Positions 46,186-54,486 of a stretch of 64,000 nucleotides of DNA are shown here, piece by piece. Position 1 is the stretch's first letter. Every line of letters starts with the position of its first letter. This DNA comes from Arcuatula senhousia (Eukaryota; Mollusca; Bivalvia; Mytilida; Mytilidae): contig OZ020306.1 of NCBI GenBank assembly GCA_963971305.1, forward strand, positions 39,019,512-39,083,511, given 5' to 3'. The position numbers were made by a program, and so were the translations under genes. The notes under the pieces were generated by a model. It saw only the letters and a program-made list of their open reading frames with translations, did no database searches and had not been told where the DNA came from.

Positions 46186-49100
46186 TTAATATCCATAGGG
46201 TCTGGTGGTTAAATCGTTCATGATCACTCTTTTGTCAAATACAATTCGATAGTCTTTCTTTTGTGAAACAGTTAACAGTTTTTGATTGCTTCTTTGGATC
46301 TTATATTCGTCTCTCACTGTCCTGATATCGCTTCTGTTGATGGTGACCATCTCCTTGATGGTGTCGTAGTTGATGTCTAATGCGTTCTTGAAGTTTAGTG
46401 TTATTCCACGAATTTTACACATAGTTCTGTTTCCTCCTTTCTCGGGAATGGCTAGTTTGTATGCATAGTTCTTTGGTCCTCCCGTAACAAACTCCGTAAT
46501 AGTATTTCCGGGTACTTCATCTGTTAAATCCCCTAAGTAGTCTCCCAGCTTAGGCCTCCATTCTCCTGGTTTCGATGTAAATACGATGGAGTCTGTGTCA
46601 CAGTAGAGTGCTCTTGGTCCCAAATTCTCCAGATAAGAATACAGTTTGAGTCTGGCCTGGGCGGTAGTATAGGCTGCTATGACGACATTCGTTTTCTTTG
46701 AGGTTTCGATGAATTCTTCTTTATATTTCCATCGTAATTCCATCATTTCATCGTTAACAAACTGGATTCCGGTCACTTCTATTTGTTTGCTGGTTAACAT
46801 GTCGAAGTATTTCTTTTGTTCTGTAATGTAGGTGGTCTGTTGCATGTTGTTTCTTTGTCCAAACTTGCCCCAAAAGCTGTTCAACATCAGTTTGGCTAAA
46901 GACCTGATGCCGGGGTTCTTTTCTATTTTGTTATAGTCTAACTGTATCCCTTCCTTTTCCTCGTAGTCCTTGATGTATTGCTGTTTATCCTCCTCAGATT
47001 GGCACCACTCTGGCCATCCACTAGCTTCTTGTTTCATTTTCAAGAATGTATTGATGTAGTCAGTGAAGAGTCCTCCAGACTTTCTTCCGGAATCGTACTG
47101 TTCTACCTCTTCGAAATGCCATACTTCGTAGATGTTTAAGATGGAATATCCCTTTTCCAAGGCTTTCTTCAGTTCATCTGTCACCCAAGTTCCCGTTATA
47201 GCTCTATCTTTTTCAGTATGGTTACAAAGTTCTTGCTGGTAGGTTTCCGTACATGTACGACACAGTGGGAACATCAGTTTGTTGTTGATCTTGCTGGGTA
47301 AAACAGGAATGTATAGGTTTCTGGGTGGTAGTACTTTACATTTCACCAATCCTTCGTACTCGTGGATGTCCCCAAAGTTTTCTGTGATGATGACGGGATG
47401 TCCTTTGGGTACTTTTCCGGTCTTGTTGACAAATGGATAGAGTGATGTCACGTCATAGTAGTTGATAGTATCTCTTTCTGTCTGTTTGTATAAGGTAAAT
47501 GCCTCTGTTCTTCCACCATAAAAGGCTTCTCGTGGTTCTAAGGCTGGGATCATCTCTAAGGAGTTGACAAAGTCGCTCATGGATGTATCAGTTTTCAACT
47601 CCCTCTCAAAGTCACATTCCCATTTCTCTACGTAGGTGTACCCTTCTTGTTGCAGATAAGTCTTCTTCTCTAAGGTCCGTTGATGTAGATCGTACATGGA
47701 CATGTTATTGACCGTATTGATGGTCTCTTTTGAGTAACATCTGGGACACCCGTGCCAGTAACAGCCGTGAAATTCATACACGGTTCCATCGTGGTATCCG
47801 TCTACTCTGTAGGGACCAATCTGTTTTTCTCCTTCGTTCTTGGCATGTTGAATCTGTATGTCTTTTATTGCGGATACATATTTTAACCATTTCATGGCTT
47901 TAATAGAGTGCTTGTGTTCTGGTCGATAGCCTTGTGCCGGGATGAGGCCAATAGTATTCCACCGTAGAAACTTGGATCGAAAGACTAGGTTGCAGGCAGA
48001 GGCAATGGTGATACTGTTTTGGAAGGGGTCGATTGGAGTACCCTCTAAAGTATCCATGAACAGTTGTCTAAAGGTTAAACAGGCTTTTCTCAGTATGTCT
48101 ACGTCTGTGATGCAGTACTTTAAGAGTTCATCTTGGACATCAAATGGGTCGTTCCTGTGATCTTCGTACCATTTCACGAATGTTTCGCGGTCTTCTGCTT
48201 TCATTCCATCAGGGTTGTAGTAACGAATCTCTGGAAGAGTTTCTAATCGGGCGTTCTGGTTTTCCTTTCTATTAAAAAGGTGTCGGAAGTATCCTTTGTG
48301 GAGTTCGTCGAATCCAAACATTTTCGGGAGTTTGGTTAAGGCAGTGGGTAGAAAGTTGAGAGAATCTATCATCCGTATGCTGCAGCTTGGAATAGTAACT
48401 GCCATGTTCTTGGCGCCGTTGGGGATTATCTTGGGTTGAATTCCATGATGAAACAGGTATTGTAGAACGGGGAAAGAGTCGTATCCTTTAAAGTTGTGGC
48501 AAATAACGGTGGAGTTGTTGTTGTTTCCGGAAAATAACCAGTTGCAAAAGTCGTTGTTGGAATTGGGTCCTCTAAAGATCAGTTGGTTCTGTCCACAGTT
48601 CTTGCAGGTACTCTCTTCAGTTACTTCCTCTTCCATACAGACGGTACAGACTTTATGAACCACGCATAAGTTGGGTCGATGTTCCATGGCTCCACAGCTA
48701 CTGGCTTTACAGTGTGAACATCTTCCGTCGGTGTCAGGTTGGTATCCCTTTTCGCATTCTATGAGGTCGTCTTGTGTACACTCGAAATCAAAGAAGATGT
48801 AAGTTTGCTCTTCGGGAGGTTCTTTGATTCCTATAGGCATCATGTAACACTGGTGGCTTGGATCGCAGTACTGTTTACAGGTGGGACAGTATATCTCGCC
48901 ACACTCATGGTCTGTTTCCCTTTTCTCCCTGTTGACAGTGTGGCCACAGTCTTTACACTTGTAGTACCATTTACATGTTGAGTTGCCCTTCTTTGTTTGC
49001 TCCAAATGGAATTGGAAGCACTCTTTTCCCCTAAAGTTCCGACCACATTGGCTACAGTTGATCCAACTGTCTTCACAAGGTTCGTGTATCTTCTTACAAA

Positions 49101-50241
49101 GGATGCATGTGTTGTTGCATGCATGCTCTTCTTTGTTGTTATACTCTTTTTTACACTTGTCGCAGTAATAGACTCTGGTCTTGAAACCTGCTACGGTGGT
49201 GATAACATCGTAATGGTCGTCATGGTGGTAAAGGTAGATCTTCTTTTCGGTTTCCGGGCCTTCGTAGATGATGCCGTTAAAGTAGTCTTTGGAGAAAACG
49301 ATGATTTGATATTCCGGCAGTACAGCTTGGAATTGTTTCAGTTCCTCGATGCCGCAGGGTCCACTTGGTACATTGGCTTTCTCGTGCAGTTGTACGGCCA
49401 AGTATTCTTGAATGTACCGTCCTTGGCGGATAGTGTCCCACTTTGAGTGTTTATCGATCCTGGCTTTCGCTGTAACGATGGCTCTAGCACAGCACAGCTC
49501 GTCTCGGTTCTGTATCCTGATGATGCTTCTCTTGTCCTCAAGGACTCTGTTTAAATTTACATAGTTGCACCGTTTCCGCCCGCTTCCTTCGGGAATGGAT
49601 ACGTGAAGAATATCTAGTGCTAAACTTCCGTCCAATACAAACTCCTCATGGGATTGTAATACTCTCTCTATTTCTTTTAATAATAGGTCCGTAGTCAAGT
49701 CCTTGAGTTGTAAAATGGGAAGGGCAATCGGGAAGTCAAGGGAGTTGGTTTCAATTGTTAGTTTAACAAGGTCATGTTCTTTCATCTCTTCTCCAATGGT
49801 TTGCAGGATGGAGTCGAATAACCGATGTAGTGTTCTTGTGATGGAAGGCAGGTCTGTGACTTCAAATTCCTTAAAGGTGACGGTATAATGATTTCTCGAA
49901 GTTCCAAACTTGAGTATTCTTTTCTTCTCCTGCCGTTTGATGGTGTAATAGGATTTCGGATCATCCATGTGGAACGGTTGCCCTGCTCCTCTTTGTCCAT
50001 GTCTTTGCTGATGTAACTCTAAAAGGCGTTGGTTGGCAAAGGCCTGGTTGCATTGGGTACATTCGTAACCCATTTGGTGGCGGGTCATGTGAGCTTGTAG
50101 ATTCTCCCGCCTTGTAAAAGTCTTGGTGCATCTCGTACACGAGTAAGTCTCTCGGTGGTTGGTCCATCGTCTATGACGATGTAGCTGACTCATCTTCTCA
50201 AAACTGGCTTCACATTGGTTGCAGGTAAATTGCTTAGCCAT
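46186..50241 (-). CDS. Protein-primed family-B DNA polymerase, left arm
   Basis: 1351 residues, complete, ATG at 50241. Would replicate the linear element, in the family by protein priming. N-terminus: three C2H2 fingers (Cys7/Cys10/His23/His29, Cys35/Cys38/His51/His55, Cys61/Cys64/His77/His81). A Cys-rich zinc-ribbon region spans about 358-470. Proofreading exonuclease: FFDFEC (about 485), HNFKGYDS (about 582-589), YCITDVD (about 709-715). A Vsr-like nuclease insertion (YEFHGCYWHGCPRC) lies near 823. Polymerase: DVTSLYP (about 930), KLMLNSFWGKFGQ (about 1116), YCDTDS (about 1214). All key acidic residues are present. Differs from the right-arm copy by Glu366. AATAAA signals on the coding strand lie at 46161-46166 and 46143-46148. 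The ATG directly follows a splice-acceptor-like TTTTATTTTAG. Confidence 0.93.
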   Translation of the reverse strand: MAKQFTCNQCEASFEKMSQLHRHRRWTNHRETYSCTRCTKTFTRRENLQAHMTRHQMGYECTQCNQAFANQRLLELHQQRHGQRGAGQPFHMDDPKSYYTIKRQEKKRILKFGTSRNHYTVTFKEFEVTDLPSITRTLHRLFDSILQTIGEEMKEHDLVKLTIETNSLDFPIALPILQLKDLTTDLLLKEIERVLQSHEEFVLDGSLALDILHVSIPEGSGRKRCNYVNLNRVLEDKRSIIRIQNRDELCCARAIVTAKARIDKHSKWDTIRQGRYIQEYLAVQLHEKANVPSGPCGIEELKQFQAVLPEYQIIVFSKDYFNGIIYEGPETEKKIYLYHHDDHYDVITTVAGFKTRVYYCDKCKKEYNNKEEHACNNTCILCKKIHEPCEDSWINCSQCGRNFRGKECFQFHLEQTKKGNSTCKWYYKCKDCGHTVNREKRETDHECGEIYCPTCKQYCDPSHQCYMMPIGIKEPPEEQTYIFFDFECTQDDLIECEKGYQPDTDGRCSHCKASSCGAMEHRPNLCVVHKVCTVCMEEEVTEESTCKNCGQNQLIFRGPNSNNDFCNWLFSGNNNNSTVICHNFKGYDSFPVLQYLFHHGIQPKIIPNGAKNMAVTIPSCSIRMIDSLNFLPTALTKLPKMFGFDELHKGYFRHLFNRKENQNARLETLPEIRYYNPDGMKAEDRETFVKWYEDHRNDPFDVQDELLKYCITDVDILRKACLTFRQLFMDTLEGTPIDPFQNSITIASACNLVFRSKFLRWNTIGLIPAQGYRPEHKHSIKAMKWLKYVSAIKDIQIQHAKNEGEKQIGPYRVDGYHDGTVYEFHGCYWHGCPRCYSKETINTVNNMSMYDLHQRTLEKKTYLQQEGYTYVEKWECDFERELKTDTSMSDFVNSLEMIPALEPREAFYGGRTEAFTLYKQTERDTINYYDVTSLYPFVNKTGKVPKGHPVIITENFGDIHEYEGLVKCKVLPPRNLYIPVLPSKINNKLMFPLCRTCTETYQQELCNHTEKDRAITGTWVTDELKKALEKGYSILNIYEVWHFEEVEQYDSGRKSGGLFTDYINTFLKMKQEASGWPEWCQSEEDKQQYIKDYEEKEGIQLDYNKIEKNPGIRSLAKLMLNSFWGKFGQRNNMQQTTYITEQKKYFDMLTSKQIEVTGIQFVNDEMMELRWKYKEEFIETSKKTNVVIAAYTTAQARLKLYSYLENLGPRALYCDTDSIVFTSKPGEWRPKLGDYLGDLTDEVPGNTITEFVTGGPKNYAYKLAIPEKGGNRTMCKIRGITLNFKNALDINYDTIKEMVTINRSDIRTVRDEYKIQRSNQKLLTVSQKKDYRIVFDKRVIMNDLTTRPYGY

Positions 50242-50533
50242 CTAAAATAAAAATAACACAGGTAAGTATATGGTGTCTATTGTTTCCTCTTTTTTAATTG
50301 TATACGTTTAAAATTATATGTCGTTTATTGATTCCTTCTCTTTTACTTGTATGCCTTTCAAATTATATATTGTCTTTTGTTTCCTCCTCTTTTAGTAGTA
50401 TGCCTTTCAAAGTTAAGTTGGATATGTATGAGTCCTACCTTTTTCTCTCGTCGTTAAAACACGTCTGAACTCTTTGGTGTCTAATCGTATAATGATTTCA
50501 TTTCAAATGGTTTACCTGTATAATGGATTGTAC

Positions 50534-50552
50534 CACGTGATCATGTCACGTG
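50534..50552 (-). promoter_or_regulatory. Paired E-boxes upstream of the left polymerase
   Basis: Two CACGTG sites (50534-50539 and 50547-50552), the inner one in a longer palindrome GTCACGTGAC, about 300 bp before the ATG. Mirror of 54176-54194. CACGTG binds bHLH-zip factors (MYC/MAX, USF, TFE) in animals; use here is inferred. Confidence 0.45.
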
Positions 50553-50649
50553 ACTTCTTGATCAAACCGGTTAGAACTGGTTGGACTTGATTTTACATTT
50601 TGAAAGTTTTAGTTCATCGAATTGCTTTTTGTTGGAATCGGTTCTTTAA

Positions 50650-50880
50650 ATTTTTATGTTTGATGGTTTTTCATCAACAGATTTTCTTAACGGTAAGATT
50701 TTGTAAGTTTGTTTTCGTAGTTTGATGTTTTTTCTTCAACAGATTTTCTTAACGGTAAGATTTTGTAAGTTTGTTTTCGTAGTTTGTTGTTTTTTCATCA
50801 ACAGATTTTCTTTTGTGGTAAGATTTTGTGAGTTTCTTTTTAAAGTGGAAGGTTTTTCGTCAATGCATTTTGATTTTGTT
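50650..50880. repeat. ~62-bp direct repeats, left arm
   Basis: Three to four copies of TTCATCAACAGATTTTCTTA, then ACGGTAAGATTTTGTAAGTT and TGTTTTCGTAGTTTGATG. The first two are nearly identical and later ones decay. Mirrored at about 53850-54078. Confidence 0.85.
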
Positions 50881-50969
50881 TGAATTTGATGTACCGATTT
50901 TCGTTTTTAAGTCAAAGGTTTAGATCTCTGTCTTGTATTTTTTGTGTGGAAAACGCATCAATAGGTATT

Positions 50970-51082
50970 TTTAAAGGGGGGAAATGGCTTAAAATGGGCA
51001 TTTTAGGGTGAAAATGGGGCTAAAACGGGTGTTTTGGGGGTAAAATGAGTAAAATGGGGGGGGGGGTAATGGGGGATATTGG

Positions 51083-51115
<33 letters not shown>

Positions 51116-51125
51116 GGAGGGTAAA
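50970..51125 (+). repeat. G-run array and (CTG)10, left arm
   Basis: Regularly spaced G-runs (GGGG, GGG, GGGG, GGG, GGGGG, an 11-G run, GGGGG, GGGG) separated by AT-rich spacers, then ten CTG units. On the plus strand this could form G-quadruplexes. It lies between the two convergently ordered transcription units of the arm. Confidence 0.8.
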
Positions 51126-51260
51126 TGGCTGCTATTGCTGCTCCAGTAGAGGTAGTTTAGGGGAGGGGGAGAGGGATTTTGCTGTTCCATGGGAAGAATG
51201 AAAACGCGTATACTAGTTCGGATAGTTTATTGAGTTAAAACATTCTTCTTCATGTAGTCT

Positions 51261-51809
51261 TTAAACGATCGCTTCTTCTTTAATGGGTTGGTTGGTTTCT
51301 TTTGGATGTTCCTTGTTTGTCTTGGGCTTTCTCCCTCTTGAGGTCTTTGTAGGCTTGTGTTTCATGGGTTTCTTGGTCTTTACACCGTTGAGGCTCTTTA
51401 CTTCCTTGGACTTTGCTAGTCTTCTTCTTGAGTTCTTTGTAGGCTTTACTGATTTTCCATTATGGTTCATGGGCTTCTTGGCCTTTACAACGTTAAGGTT
51501 CTTTACATCCTTGGTCTTCTCAGACTTAATCGATCGCCGTGTCTTCTTTAACTTTGCCATCTGTTCTCTCTTTGAGACTTGTAGCTTTGTCAAGTGTCTT
51601 ATTTCCTTGTATATAGCTTTTCCCAAACTTTCAAGTCTATGTTCCACACTCTTTGGACGTTTGGATTGTTCTCCCGGTGGTACAACGTGTCGAGTCTTAG
51701 TTTGTGTTGCCCTTTTCTCTTTCGAGTCTACATGCTTCACCTTCTCGTGTCGTGTAACATCACTCGGCCATGAAAACCGTCTATTGCATTCGGAGCACTG
51801 ATAAGCCAT
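51261..51809 (-). CDS. C2H2-finger, lysine-rich protein, left arm
   Basis: 182 residues, complete, ATG at 51809; identical to the right-arm copy at 52923-53471. One C2H2 finger opens it (Cys5, Cys8, His21, His26; YQCSECNRRFSWPSD). The rest is very basic and low-complexity, with a repeated block (KDVKNLNVVKAKKPM at about 100-114 and KEVKSLNGVKTKKPM at about 136-150) resembling histone-tail-like DNA-binding proteins. I know no Polinton gene of this form. Candidate roles are DNA compaction, the primer (terminal) protein, or a transcription factor; none is shown. Upstream TATA-like CTTATATCC at 51862-51870; AATAAA on the coding strand at 51226-51231. Confidence 0.8.
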   Translation of the reverse strand: MAYQCSECNRRFSWPSDVTRHEKVKHVDSKEKRATQTKTRHVVPPGEQSKRPKSVEHRLESLGKAIYKEIRHLTKLQVSKREQMAKLKKTRRSIKSEKTKDVKNLNVVKAKKPMNHNGKSVKPTKNSRRRLAKSKEVKSLNGVKTKKPMKHKPTKTSRGRKPKTNKEHPKETNQPIKEEAIV

Positions 51810-51961
51810 GTTTTCTCTTCGGTGTCTAACGTAAAACTAACTCAATCTCTATCTGTTGTTCCTTATATCCATATTTCACTTTCTTAACCTTAGATTCGTT
51901 ATGTAAAGGTCTTTAGCTCTTTAACGATATGTAACACATCTACCCTCACTTAAAATGTGGA

Positions 51962-52131
51962 ATTGGTCACTTTGTGGTCAAGTCCTGACTGACCACTGAC
52001 CAATACCATCCTAAAAACCCCAGAATCTGCGTCTAGACTTCTTAGGTTATCTAACGATATACAACAACTCTATATTAGACCTAATTTAAGGATTGGTCAT
52101 TTTGTGGTCAAGCCCCTAATGACCACTGACC
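51962..52131. promoter_or_regulatory. Duplicated GGTCA / TGACC blocks, left arm
   Basis: Two 40-bp blocks (51962-52001 and 52092-52131) each read ATTGGTCA(C/T)TTTGTGGTCA, then AG(T/C)CC ... GACCACTGACCA. They are 130 bp apart and mirrored at 52601-52640 and 52731-52770. Spaced iterated sites beside the central promoter; possible protein-binding sites. Confidence 0.55.
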
Positions 52132-52255
52132 AAAACACAGTATATCATCAGAAAGCCATTGTCCTAGAGAAGACAATGCAACAAACCGGAAGGAAATCGG
52201 TCAAGGAATAACAAAGTTAGGGCCCTTTAAACACTAGTAGTATAGATGCACCGAT

Positions 52256-52476
52256 CAAGTCCCATTTCTCAGGTCGTCCCCGGGTCGTCCCATCATTTGC
52301 GCAGGTCTGTGACGTCATATCCACTTCCGGTCCGCCATCTTGAAGCACGGTGGCCATCTTGTTTCCGGCTCCGCCATTTTGCTTCCGGTCGGCCATCTTG
52401 CTTCCGGTGACGCCACATCCGGTCCTTTTGGAATCTCATTTTCCCGCGAAAATTCGAATTCGAGATATCCGAGCAA
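52256..52476. promoter_or_regulatory. Central unique spacer, likely bidirectional promoter
   Basis: The only non-palindromic part of the element and its most G+C-rich. Motifs seen: a full CRE TGACGTCA (52310-52317); CTTCCGG ETS-type sites at 52324, 52382 and 52401; GCCATCTTG or GCCATTTTG (YY1-type, inverted) at 52334, 52353, 52373 and 52392; and TTTTCCCGCGAAAA (52439-52452), an E2F-type palindrome. Divergent genes start ~450 bp to either side. These are motifs of animal housekeeping and S-phase promoters; function is inferred. Confidence 0.65.
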
Positions 52477-52600
52477 ATCGGTGCATCTATACTACTAGTG
52501 TTTAAAGGGCCCTAACTTTGTTATTCCTTGACCGATTTCCTTCCGGTTTGTTGCATTGTCTTCTCTAGGACAATGGCTTTCTGATGATATACTGTGTTTT

Positions 52601-52770
52601 GGTCAGTGGTCATTAGGGGCTTGACCACAAAATGACCAATCCTTAAATTAGGTCTAATATAGAGTTGTTGTATATCGTTAGATAACCTAAGAAGTCTAGA
52701 CGCAGATTCTGGGGTTTTTAGGATGGTATTGGTCAGTGGTCAGTCAGGACTTGACCACAAAGTGACCAAT
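52601..52770. promoter_or_regulatory. Duplicated GGTCA / TGACC blocks, right arm
   Basis: GGTCAGTGGTCATTAGGGGC, then TTGACCACAAAATGACCAAT (52601-52640), and the second block at 52731-52770. Mirror of 51962-52131, so four blocks surround the centre symmetrically. Confidence 0.55.
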
Positions 52771-52863
52771 TCCACATTTTAAGTGAGGGTAGATGTGTTA
52801 CATATCGTTAAAGAGCTAAAGACCTTTACATAACGAATCTAAGGTTAAGAAAGTGAAATATGG

Positions 52864-52869
52864 ATATAA
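52864..52869 (+). promoter_or_regulatory. TATA-like box before the right finger-protein gene
   Basis: GGATATAAGG about 55 bp before ATG 52923, a usual distance for a short 5' untranslated region. Confidence 0.4.
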
Positions 52870-52922
52870 GGAACAACAGATAGAGATTGAGTTAGTTTTA
52901 CGTTAGACACCGAAGAGAAAAC

Positions 52923-53471
52923 ATGGCTTATCAGTGCTCCGAATGCAATAGACGGTTTTCATGGCCGAGTGATGTTACACGACACGAGAAGGTGAAGCAT
53001 GTAGACTCGAAAGAGAAAAGGGCAACACAAACTAAGACTCGACACGTTGTACCACCGGGAGAACAATCCAAACGTCCAAAGAGTGTGGAACATAGACTTG
53101 AAAGTTTGGGAAAAGCTATATACAAGGAAATAAGACACTTGACAAAGCTACAAGTCTCAAAGAGAGAACAGATGGCAAAGTTAAAGAAGACACGGCGATC
53201 GATTAAGTCTGAGAAGACCAAGGATGTAAAGAACCTTAACGTTGTAAAGGCCAAGAAGCCCATGAACCATAATGGAAAATCAGTAAAGCCTACAAAGAAC
53301 TCAAGAAGAAGACTAGCAAAGTCCAAGGAAGTAAAGAGCCTCAACGGTGTAAAGACCAAGAAACCCATGAAACACAAGCCTACAAAGACCTCAAGAGGGA
53401 GAAAGCCCAAGACAAACAAGGAACATCCAAAAGAAACCAACCAACCCATTAAAGAAGAAGCGATCGTTTAA
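52923..53471 (+). CDS. C2H2-finger, lysine-rich protein, right arm
   Basis: 182 residues, complete, identical in sequence to the left-arm copy. A single N-terminal C2H2 finger (Cys5/Cys8/His21/His26) precedes a lysine-rich tail with repeated KPM(K/N)H and (S/N)LN(G/V)VK words. First gene outward from the centre, ~450 bp from it; its AATAAA is at 53501-53506, 30 bp after the stop. Perfect conservation between arms, while simple repeats nearby have drifted, fits recent origin or copy-correction. Confidence 0.8.
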   Translation: MAYQCSECNRRFSWPSDVTRHEKVKHVDSKEKRATQTKTRHVVPPGEQSKRPKSVEHRLESLGKAIYKEIRHLTKLQVSKREQMAKLKKTRRSIKSEKTKDVKNLNVVKAKKPMNHNGKSVKPTKNSRRRLAKSKEVKSLNGVKTKKPMKHKPTKTSRGRKPKTNKEHPKETNQPIKEEAIV

Positions 53472-53619
53472 AGACTACATGAAGAAGAATGTTTTAACTC
53501 AATAAACTATCCGAACTAGTATACGCGTTTTCATTCTTCCCATGGAACAGCAAAATCCCTCTCCCCCTCCCCTAAACTACCTCTACTGGAGCAGCAATAG
53601 CAGCCATTTACCCTCCGCA

Positions 53620-53770
53620 GCAGCAGCAGCAGCAGCAGCAGCAGCCCCAATATCCCCCATTACCCCCCCCCCATTTTACTCATTTTACCCCCAAAACACC
53701 CGTTTTAGCCCCATTTTCACCCTAAAATGCCCATTTTAAGCCATTTCCCCCCTTTAAAAATACCTATTGA
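53620..53770 (-). repeat. (CAG)9 and C-run array, right arm
   Basis: Mirror of 50970-51125 with nine CAG units and a 10-C run. The short plus-strand frame over it (53542-53739, poly-alanine) is shifted in the other arm by the length change and is not treated as a gene. Confidence 0.8.
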
Positions 53771-53849
53771 TGCGTTTTCCACACAAAAAATACAAGACAG
53801 AGATCTAAACCTTTGACTTAAAAACGAAAATCGGTACATCAAATTCAAA

Positions 53850-54078
53850 CAAAATCAAAATGCATTGACGAAAAACCTTCCACTTTAAAAAGAAACTCAC
53901 AAAATCTTACCACAAAAGAAAATCTGTTGATGAAAAAACAACAAACTACGAAAACAAACTTACAAAATCTTACCGTTAAGAAAATCTGTTGAAGAAAAAA
54001 CATCAAACTACGAAAACAAACTTACAAAATCTTACCGTTAAGAAAATCTGTTGATGAAAAACCATCAAACATAAAAAT
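53850..54078. repeat. ~62-bp direct repeats, right arm
   Basis: Mirror of 50650-50880: AAAATCTTACCGTTAAGAAA, then ATCTGTTGATGAAAAA, in three to four copies. Confidence 0.85.
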
Positions 54079-54175
54079 TTAAAGAACCGATTCCAACAAA
54101 AAGCAATTCGATGAACTAAAACTTTCAAAATGTAAAATCAAGTCCAACCAGTTCTAACCGGTTTGATCAAGAAGT

Positions 54176-54194
54176 CACGTGACATGATCACGTG
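54176..54194 (+). promoter_or_regulatory. Paired E-boxes upstream of the right polymerase
   Basis: CACGTG at 54176-54181 and 54189-54194, 13 bp apart, ~300 bp before the polymerase ATG. Followed by donor-like CAG|GTAAAC (54213) and AAG|GTAGGA (54290). Confidence 0.45.
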
Positions 54195-54289
54195 GTACAA
54201 TCCATTATACAGGTAAACCATTTGAAATGAAATCATTATACGATTAGACACCAAAGAGTTCAGACGTGTTTTAACGACGAGAGAAAAAG

Positions 54290-54486
54290 GTAGGACTCAT
54301 ACATATCCAACTTAACTTTGAAAGGCATACTACTAAAAGAGGAGGAAACAAAAGACAATATATAATTTGAAAGGCATACAAGTAAAAGAGAAGGAATCAA
54401 TAAACGACATATAATTTTAAACGTATACAATTAAAAAAGAGGAAACAATAGACACCATATACTTACCTGTGTTATTTTTATTTTAG
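54290..54486 (+). other. Possible 5'-untranslated intron of the polymerase
   Basis: A donor AAG|GTAGGA at 54290 (or CAG|GTAAAC at 54213) and a U-rich acceptor TTATTTTTATTTTAG that ends on the base before the ATG at 54487. The same signals exist in the left arm. If spliced, the message would begin coding at the second exon's first base. Inference from signals only. Confidence 0.35.

Larger units (their letters stand above)
45484..52255 (+). repeat. Left arm of the palindrome (6.77-kb inverted repeat)
   Basis: Pairs with 52477-59243. Coordinates mirror with sums of 104727 outside the T/A run near 45652, 104728 through the polymerase, and 104732 inside the CTG/G-run block, which locates the three length changes. 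Confidence 0.92.

Noticed and set aside
48997..49446. 149-residue and similar frames opposite the polymerase (and mirror 55282-55731)
   Set aside because: Antisense shadows of the polymerase coding sequence.
51283..51801. 172-residue frame opposite the finger protein (and mirror 52931-53449)
   Set aside because: Antisense shadow; hydrophobic because the sense strand is lysine-rich.
53542..53739. Poly-alanine frame in the right arm
   Set aside because: The mirror copy is frame-shifted by the G/C-run and CTG length changes; composition is simple repeat.
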